Below are positions 59,301-64,000 of a DNA stretch of 64,000 nucleotides, one piece after another. The stretch is from contig PKRJ01000014.1 in the NCBI GenBank assembly GCA_017577365.1, forward strand, positions 5,988-69,987, written 5' to 3'. The notes under the pieces are model-generated. The model had not been told where the DNA came from, did no database searches, and saw nothing but the letters and a program-made list of their open reading frames with translations. Position 1 is the stretch's first letter, and each line of letters starts with the position of its first letter. The stretch is from Gammaproteobacteria bacterium (GTDB lineage Bacteria; Pseudomonadota; Gammaproteobacteria; Steroidobacterales; Rariloculaceae). The position numbers were made by a program, and so were the translations under genes.

Positions 59301-59585
59301 TCAGCTCCGGCGCACGAACTTGTTGAACGTGCTGGGCTTCCCGTCCGCCTTCTTCTCTTGATACAGGAACGCCAACCGGCTCTCGTCGAACTTATGGAAG
59401 AACTCGTCCCACTCGATCGGCTCGACGTCGCTATCGTCCTCGTCGTCGTAGCCCGGAAACTCGATCCTCAAGAGACCCGCATCGTCCTTACCGCCCGTGC
59501 CCTTGACGTGGGCCGGCCGGCCGCCTCGTTCCTCGACCCAACGGCGAATCTCGTCGTGGTCCGTCGTCTGCTTCGATTCGCTCAT
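59301..59585 (-). CDS. Small conserved acidic protein
   Basis: The 94-residue protein begins SESKQTTDHDEIRRWVEERGG and contains VKGTGGKDDAGLLRIEFPG, PIEWDEFFHKFDESRLAFLYQE. Close relatives are widespread and often mislabelled as 1,4-alpha-glucan branching proteins, a name this length cannot justify. It is soluble and acidic, with no catalytic motif visible. GGAGGTCGAGGCG precedes the ATG at 59585; earlier in-frame codons are less likely. Its real role is unknown; stress-related expression is a common guess but not shown here. Confidence 0.8.
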   Translation of the reverse strand: MSESKQTTDHDEIRRWVEERGGRPAHVKGTGGKDDAGLLRIEFPGYDDEDDSDVEPIEWDEFFHKFDESRLAFLYQEKKADGKPSTFNKFVRRS

Positions 59586-59681
59586 CGCCTCGACCTCCAT
59601 GTCGCTGTAGAGACGCCGGGCAGCAAGATCCATGCCGCGACCGATCGAGCTATTCCCGATGTGCGACTCGGACGACAGTCG

Positions 59682-61175
59682 TCATCGCGGTTGCGGCGCG
59701 CCGAGCCGCAATCCGCGCCTGCGCGCATTGATCTCCCACGCGAGCTCGGTCAGCTCCGCGCTCGCGCGTTCGAACAGCTCGCGTCGATCCGGGGGCCAAG
59801 GCGATCGGACGACGCGCACGATTCCGCGTCCCTCCGGCATCCAGCGCAGCGCATGGCGGCGCCCAGCGGCCTCGACGAAAATAGACAGCACCGGCACCTC
59901 GAGCGCGGCCGCGATGTGCTGCCCCGCCGAGTCGTAGCCGACGTAGAGGTCCGCGCGCCCGATCGACGCGACGAACGTATCGACGCTCCCCTGCCACGTC
60001 AGGACGTCCGCCTCGCCGACCGCAGGCGGCAGCGTCCCGCCCGAAGGCAAATTCACGACCCGAAGGCCGCGTCCCGCGAGCAATGCGCACAGCTTCTGAC
60101 ATTCGTCGGACTCGTGCTGTCCGACGCCGCGAGCGAGCAGCACAGTGTAGCCTTGCGCGACGAGGCATCCGACGAGATCGGCTTCGAACGCAAGCCCGGC
60201 GCGCTTCCGCTCGTTGCCGCCGACGCCGAAGCTCACGCTCGCGAGGAGGCGCTCGGCGCAGCTCGCGCGGACCCGATCGATCCAGCTCGCGTCGACGCTC
60301 TCGGGCGACAGCGACGCGTCCCTCGTCGGCACCACACCGAATGTCTCGCTCATCCACTTCGCCGCCAGCGTTCGCAACGAATCGGTGAGATGTGCGCCGT
60401 AGCTGCGGCTCGGGAAATGGAAGCAACGCTCGTCCGGCACCGGCCGCAGCAGACCGAGCTGCGTCAGACGCGAATCCGGGTCGATCAGCAGGTACTCGTC
60501 GGCCGCAAGATCGGCGCATTCGGCGCGCACGGCGCTCATCAACGCCGGCCATGCATTCAAGCGATCCGCGAGCAAGTCCGCTCGACCGTACGGCACTTCG
60601 ACGTGGTCGACCCGCTCGAGGCCTCGCGCGAGCACGCGAGCGGCGTCGTTGCCGACGAAAGCGATCCGGGCGTTCGGGAAGAGCGCCTCCGCCCGCAGCA
60701 GGATCGGCAGGGAAATTGCGACGTCGGCACCGAGCGTCATCCGCGAAAGCACGATGGCCTTGCGGATCCGGCAACGTTCGAGCTCCGTCACCGGCCGCGG
60801 ATTCGGAGCTCGCAGCAAGTCGCGCTCCGTGACGAAACCTGCCGCGCTCAACGCCTCGTCGAGAGCGCGGCACTCCGGCCGCTTGCGTGCGGCCATGATG
60901 ATCTGCGCGAATATCCGCCGATAGGTTTCCGCGCCGCGGCGCGTGAAGCCGTCGCAAAGCGGCTCGATGATGCGCTCGAACAGCACGCGCGTGCTCTCGG
61001 CGGCGATCTCGGGCTCCGGCGCAAGCGCAAGCTCCGCGAGCCGCGCAACGCTGCTGCGAAGCGGCGATCGCCGGCGCGAATGGTGGCGCCAGAAGGCCGC
61101 GATCGTCTCCTCGAGCGTCGGCTTGCCGAGCGCGCGTATGACGGGCCGCGAGCCGCTTTGCGTACGCTCAAGCAC
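59682..61175 (-). CDS. Glycosyltransferase family 9-like protein
   Basis: The 497-residue protein has a helical N-terminal region (about 1-110) followed by two Rossmann domains of the heptosyltransferase type (KAIVLSRMTLGADVAISLPIL, then ASVSFGVGGNERKRAGLAFEADLVGCLVAQG, then ADLYVGYDSAGQHIAAALEVPVLSIFVE). The last motif is the sugar-nucleotide site of GT9, with Tyr-Asp-Ser in the usual position of the family's D/T-S/T-x-P-x-H segment. It is longer than typical GT9 (about 350). The start is GTG at 61175 with GAGGAGAAGC upstream, overlapping the stop of the preceding GT9 gene. It likely adds a sugar to lipopolysaccharide or another surface glycan. Confidence 0.75.
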   Translation of the reverse strand: MLERTQSGSRPVIRALGKPTLEETIAAFWRHHSRRRSPLRSSVARLAELALAPEPEIAAESTRVLFERIIEPLCDGFTRRGAETYRRIFAQIIMAARKRPECRALDEALSAAGFVTERDLLRAPNPRPVTELERCRIRKAIVLSRMTLGADVAISLPILLRAEALFPNARIAFVGNDAARVLARGLERVDHVEVPYGRADLLADRLNAWPALMSAVRAECADLAADEYLLIDPDSRLTQLGLLRPVPDERCFHFPSRSYGAHLTDSLRTLAAKWMSETFGVVPTRDASLSPESVDASWIDRVRASCAERLLASVSFGVGGNERKRAGLAFEADLVGCLVAQGYTVLLARGVGQHESDECQKLCALLAGRGLRVVNLPSGGTLPPAVGEADVLTWQGSVDTFVASIGRADLYVGYDSAGQHIAAALEVPVLSIFVEAAGRRHALRWMPEGRGIVRVVRSPWPPDRRELFERASAELTELAWEINARRRGLRLGAPQPR

Positions 61176-62262
61176 GCTTCTCCTCCGCGACGAGCGAGCG
61201 CGCGAGCAGCGTCGATATCGCGCTCGCGAGCTCGACCGGTTCGATGTCGAGGCATTCGAGCACGCGCGGGCACCTGATCTCGTAGCAAGGCGCGCACGGC
61301 ACTTGCCGCTCGAGGAGCACGTGCGGCGCATGCCTCGGAGTCCACTGCGACGGCAGGTCCGTGCCCGAGAAAGGCACGACCACCGGCACGCGGAGCGCGT
61401 CCGCAAGATGCATGACGCACGTATGGCTCGTGACGGCGATGCTCGCGCGCGCCACGAGCGCGGCGAGCTCGGGAATCGACGTCCGGCCGACGAGGCTTAC
61501 CGCGCGCGCACCGATCCGCTCCGCGAGTGCCGCCGCCCGGTCGGCGTCGCGCTCGTGACCCGTGACGACGACCCGAAGGCCTACGCCCTCGGAGGCCATG
61601 CGAACGGCCTCGGCCCCGCGCTCCGGCGGATACGTGCGCGCCTCGGCGCTCGCCCAGGGATTCCACAGGAGGTACGGTTCGCCGCGGCGAATCCCGCGCT
61701 CCGCGAGCAGCGCCGCCGCGCTCGCCGCAGCGTCGCGAGGCACGCGAATCTCGAGCGCATCGTCGTCGACCCGAAAACCGAGCGCATGGACGAGCGCGAG
61801 GTTTCGTTCCGCTTGATGCCGTGTGAAATCCCCGTGAGGCGCCGCGTGCGTCAGCATCGATCCGCGCTCGCGCGATGTGCCTGCGCGGAGCGGTATGCCG
61901 GCGAGCCACGCGACGAATGCGGCCGGATGCGGCGACTGCGAGAAGCTCGTGAGAATCAGCGCCGCGTCGTATCGCCGTGCGCGAAGATCGTCCACGAGTC
62001 TTCGCTCGCGCCCGGGATCGAGCGAAAGGCGTCCCATGTCCTGCCATAGGACCCTGCGGATCAATACGTCGTCGATCCAAGGCAGCAACGGCGCCGCCGC
62101 CGCGCCCGCGGGACTCGCGAGCAGGTCCAGCCTCGCCGCAGGCAACGTTCGCTTCACGGCGCGCAGCGCCGGGCCGGTCATGACCACGTCGCCGATGTTG
62201 TCCGCACGGATCACGAGCAGCCGGCGCACTCTATGCCAAGACTCGATGCCAGACACGTTCAT
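61168..62262 (-). CDS. Glycosyltransferase family 9 (heptosyltransferase-like)
   Basis: The 364-residue enzyme is a standard GT9 protein. The N-terminal domain has LLVIRADNIGDVVMTGPALRAVKRTLP, and DAALILTSFSQSPHPAAFVAWLAGIPLRAG marks the acceptor side. The C-terminal domain has LLWNPWASAEARTYPPE and ASIAVTSHTCVMHLADALRVPVVVPFSGTD, the nucleotide-sugar site. A CAPCYEIRCPRVLECLD cysteine cluster near the end is common in this family. Start and stop overlap the neighbouring glycosyltransferase genes, so it is part of one operon for lipopolysaccharide core or related glycan synthesis. Confidence 0.9.
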   Translation of the reverse strand: MNVSGIESWHRVRRLLVIRADNIGDVVMTGPALRAVKRTLPAARLDLLASPAGAAAAPLLPWIDDVLIRRVLWQDMGRLSLDPGRERRLVDDLRARRYDAALILTSFSQSPHPAAFVAWLAGIPLRAGTSRERGSMLTHAAPHGDFTRHQAERNLALVHALGFRVDDDALEIRVPRDAAASAAALLAERGIRRGEPYLLWNPWASAEARTYPPERGAEAVRMASEGVGLRVVVTGHERDADRAAALAERIGARAVSLVGRTSIPELAALVARASIAVTSHTCVMHLADALRVPVVVPFSGTDLPSQWTPRHAPHVLLERQVPCAPCYEIRCPRVLECLDIEPVELASAISTLLARSLVAEEKRA

Positions 62263-63083
62263 ACGCTTCGAGCCTCGTGACGGTGCCAGCCGAGCACGCG
62301 CTCCGCGCCGACCTCACGGCGCGGAATCGTCGTCGGCAGCTCGAGGTGATAGGCGCCCGACGGCATGATCCCGCACCCGCCGTAACGCCTCATCAGCTCG
62401 AGCTGCGGCACGATATCCTCGCCGCAGTGCTCCGGAGGCAAACGTTCCCAGAACGAGAATCCCCCGACCTCGCGCAGCTTCGCCGCCTCGTAAAGCACGC
62501 ACGCGGACGCCCAGGCAATCCTGTAGCGCAGCGGCGCATCCGGCGTCGCGCCCAAGCGGTTTTGCACGTGATAGAGGTTCGCCGCGCTGTGCAGCTTCCA
62601 TCGCTCCCATTCACGGCTGCCGGGCACGACGACCTCGGGACGAACGGGACCCTCCCAGAGCTCGACGCGTTCCTGCTCGGGTCTCGCCTCGTTCGCGAAG
62701 CTGAGCCCGATCACCGACGATCCGACGAACGCGCATCCTTCGCGCTCGATCACGTCGAGCATCAAGCCGAGCACGAACGGCTCGAGCAGCACGTCGTCGT
62801 CGAGATACAGCACGTACGGAGCGCTCGAGCACTCGAGCAGGAACTGCCGCTGCTCCGCGATGCCGCGCCGCGGCAGATGCTCGTGCAAACGCATCTCGCA
62901 GCCGTGCTGCTCGAGCACGCGCGCGACGGCTCGAACCTCGCCGGATCGGATCGAAGCGCCGCCGTCGCTCTGATCGGACACGATCACGCGAAACGAGCGA
63001 AAACTCTGGGCGCATAGCCCCGTCAGCGTCACGGCCAGCGCGGCCGGGCGGGGGTACGTCGGGATCAGCACGTCGAGCTTCAC
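62259..63083 (-). CDS. Glycosyltransferase family 2
   Basis: The 274-residue protein is a GT-A fold glycosyltransferase: KLDVLIPTYPRPAALAVTLTGLCAQSF, then VIVSDQSDGGAS, the metal-binding YVLYLDDDVLLEP, and later AKLREVGGFSFWERLPPEHCGEDIVPQLELMRRYGG, which includes the conserved acidic ED base. It has no membrane helix, so it works on the cytoplasmic side. The GTG start at 63083 has GGAGGGCGGACC upstream and overlaps the stop of the preceding gene (GTGA); its own stop overlaps the next ATG. Confidence 0.9.
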   Translation of the reverse strand: MKLDVLIPTYPRPAALAVTLTGLCAQSFRSFRVIVSDQSDGGASIRSGEVRAVARVLEQHGCEMRLHEHLPRRGIAEQRQFLLECSSAPYVLYLDDDVLLEPFVLGLMLDVIEREGCAFVGSSVIGLSFANEARPEQERVELWEGPVRPEVVVPGSREWERWKLHSAANLYHVQNRLGATPDAPLRYRIAWASACVLYEAAKLREVGGFSFWERLPPEHCGEDIVPQLELMRRYGGCGIMPSGAYHLELPTTIPRREVGAERVLGWHRHEARSV

Positions 63084-64000
63084 GGTCCGCCCTCCGCCGC
63101 GACTTCGTCGGCGTCGTCCGAATCGCCGCGCCGATCGCGGATGTCGTGCCTTTGCGCGCAAACGCGCCGCGCTGCAACCGCGTCCACGGTCGTCCGCACG
63201 CTCCCTTCTTTCGACGCCGCGAGCAGCTCGCACGCGGCTTCGACGACGCGCTCGGGCGAAACGCCCTCCAGGCACGCGTGGTGGCCTTCCGGGCAGACGC
63301 TGCGATAGCAGCACCGACAAGGAACGTCGCGATAGAGCACGCGGCTCGGCACGCGCCAAGGCGTGTGCTGAAGATTCGTCAACGCATAAAGATCGACCAC
63401 CGGCGTGCCGACCGCTGCGGCGATGTGCACGGGACCGGTATTGTTCGAGATCAACAGCGGCGCCTCCGCGATCAACGCGGCGAGCTCGGCCAAGGACAAC
63501 CTGCCTGCGAGCGATACCGCGGCGCCGTAGCCCTCCCGGGCTAGCCGTTCGGCAAGATCCCGCTCGGCCGAGGAGCCCGTCAGCACGAGTCGCCATCCGT
63601 GCTCCGCAGCGAGCGCGTGCACGACGCGTGCGAAGTGTTTCGCCGGATAACGCCGCGACGGCGCGGTCGCACCCGGATGGATGACCGCCCACGGCGTTCC
63701 GACCGAAAGACCGAGCTCCCGCATCGCGCGGCGCACGCTCGCCTTCGCGGCCTCGGGCACCTCGAGCCGCAGCCGAGCGTCCGGTGCGCGCCACCCGACG
63801 CTCGCGACGAGATCGAGCTGCCGTTCCACCTCGTGGCGGCGCCGCTCGTTCGGCTCGGGATGCCGCCCCCATCCGGTAGTCACCTGTACCGGATTTCCAG
63901 ACAGTGCGCGAGGCGCACCGGGAGGTTGGCGAGGGAGGACATTACCGCGCCCGGCAGGGGGAGCTGGGCTGCTTATTTTTCACATCTACGTAACCACCAG
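63080..64000 (-). pseudogene. GT9 glycosyltransferase, frameshifted and cut by the right edge
   Basis: A 267-residue frame (63080-63883) encodes the C-terminal two thirds of a GT9 enzyme: ERRRHEVERQLDLVASVGW, then PWAVIHPGATAPSRRYPAKHFARVVHAL, then LLISNNTGPVHIAAAVGTPVVDLYALTN with the nucleotide-sugar motif, then CRCCYRSVCPEGHHACLEGV. The preceding part of the family (LANLPVRLAHCLE, expected before the PYQVTTGW-type segment) is present in another frame just upstream, so a one-base shift lies near 63885-63905. A TAA in that second frame (63973-63975) also breaks it. Either it is a pseudogene or the sequence has errors. The first domain lies beyond the window. Confidence 0.7.

Noticed and set aside
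59301..59585. Annotation as 1,4-alpha-glucan branching enzyme
   Set aside because: The product has 94 residues and no glycoside hydrolase motif; that name is a propagated label.

Overview
The window is GC-rich, densely packed DNA from a Gram-negative bacterium, most likely a gammaproteobacterium. The evidence is four intact TonB-dependent outer-membrane receptors plus the remnant of a fifth, a complete System I (Ccm) cytochrome c maturation operon, a DUF3450 periplasmic protein, heptosyltransferase-type (GT9) enzymes and a DsbA-NhaA fusion. Receptors paired with aromatic-compound enzymes recall Steroidobacter-like or other oligotrophic, TonB-receptor-rich lineages, but that placement is inference and no rRNA gene is present. 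A glycine-to-betaine methyltransferase pair and an NhaA antiporter suggest a salt- or pH-stressed habitat.

Layout. 1-2.7 kb: start of a secreted protein running off the left edge, a tannase/feruloyl-esterase-type hydrolase, and a decayed FecA-like receptor. 3-9.6 kb: a TonB receptor, an alginate-export-type outer-membrane barrel, a double EthD protein, and an FAD/NAD(P)-binding oxidoreductase coupled to a 44-residue membrane peptide. 9.7-15.4 kb: a receptor preceded by an 11-bp-period direct-repeat regulatory site, then a DUF6152 protein, two paralogous secreted 'PDxSGxW' proteins and a damaged secreted protein. 15.4-25.5 kb: a DODA-type ring-opening dioxygenase, DsbA-NhaA, IlvD, a LigM-like O-demethylase, an aldehyde dehydrogenase and a secreted beta-propeller/cytochrome c hybrid. 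25.7-32.7 kb: two tandem winged-helix (MarR-type) regulators, a CadC-like regulator with TPRs, and a 1112-residue receptor.

32.8-34.5 kb: dimethylglycine and glycine/sarcosine methyltransferases (betaine synthesis from glycine). 34.8-42.1 kb: ccmA-B-(padR)-C-D-E-F-G-H-I, with a PadR regulator wedged between ccmB and ccmC. 42.4-48.6 kb: a three-gene operon (surface lipoprotein, receptor, parallel beta-helix protein) behind a nested palindrome. 49-56.8 kb: a small basic protein, tRNA-Leu(UAA), a fasciclin protein with an acidic repeat tail, a broken S41 peptidase, truncated LytTR and PH-domain genes, tRNA-Cys(GCA), a SYLF protein, a HupE-like protein, a CbpA-type co-chaperone and DUF3450. 56.8-64 kb: a PEGA protein, a zinc alcohol dehydrogenase, two small proteins and a glycosyltransferase cluster (GT9-like, GT9, GT2, damaged GT9) running off the right edge.

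How it works together. Much of the left half reads as uptake and breakdown of plant-type phenolics: receptors and a barrel for import, tannase for ester cleavage, LigM-like demethylation, DODA ring cleavage, aldehyde oxidation and EthD. This is inferred from families, not proven. The best candidates for an undescribed system are the receptor/DUF6152/PDxSGxW module (9.7-14.7 kb) and the lipoprotein/receptor/beta-helix operon (42.4-48.7 kb). Several genes are clearly decayed, so the region has undergone recent loss and rearrangement.
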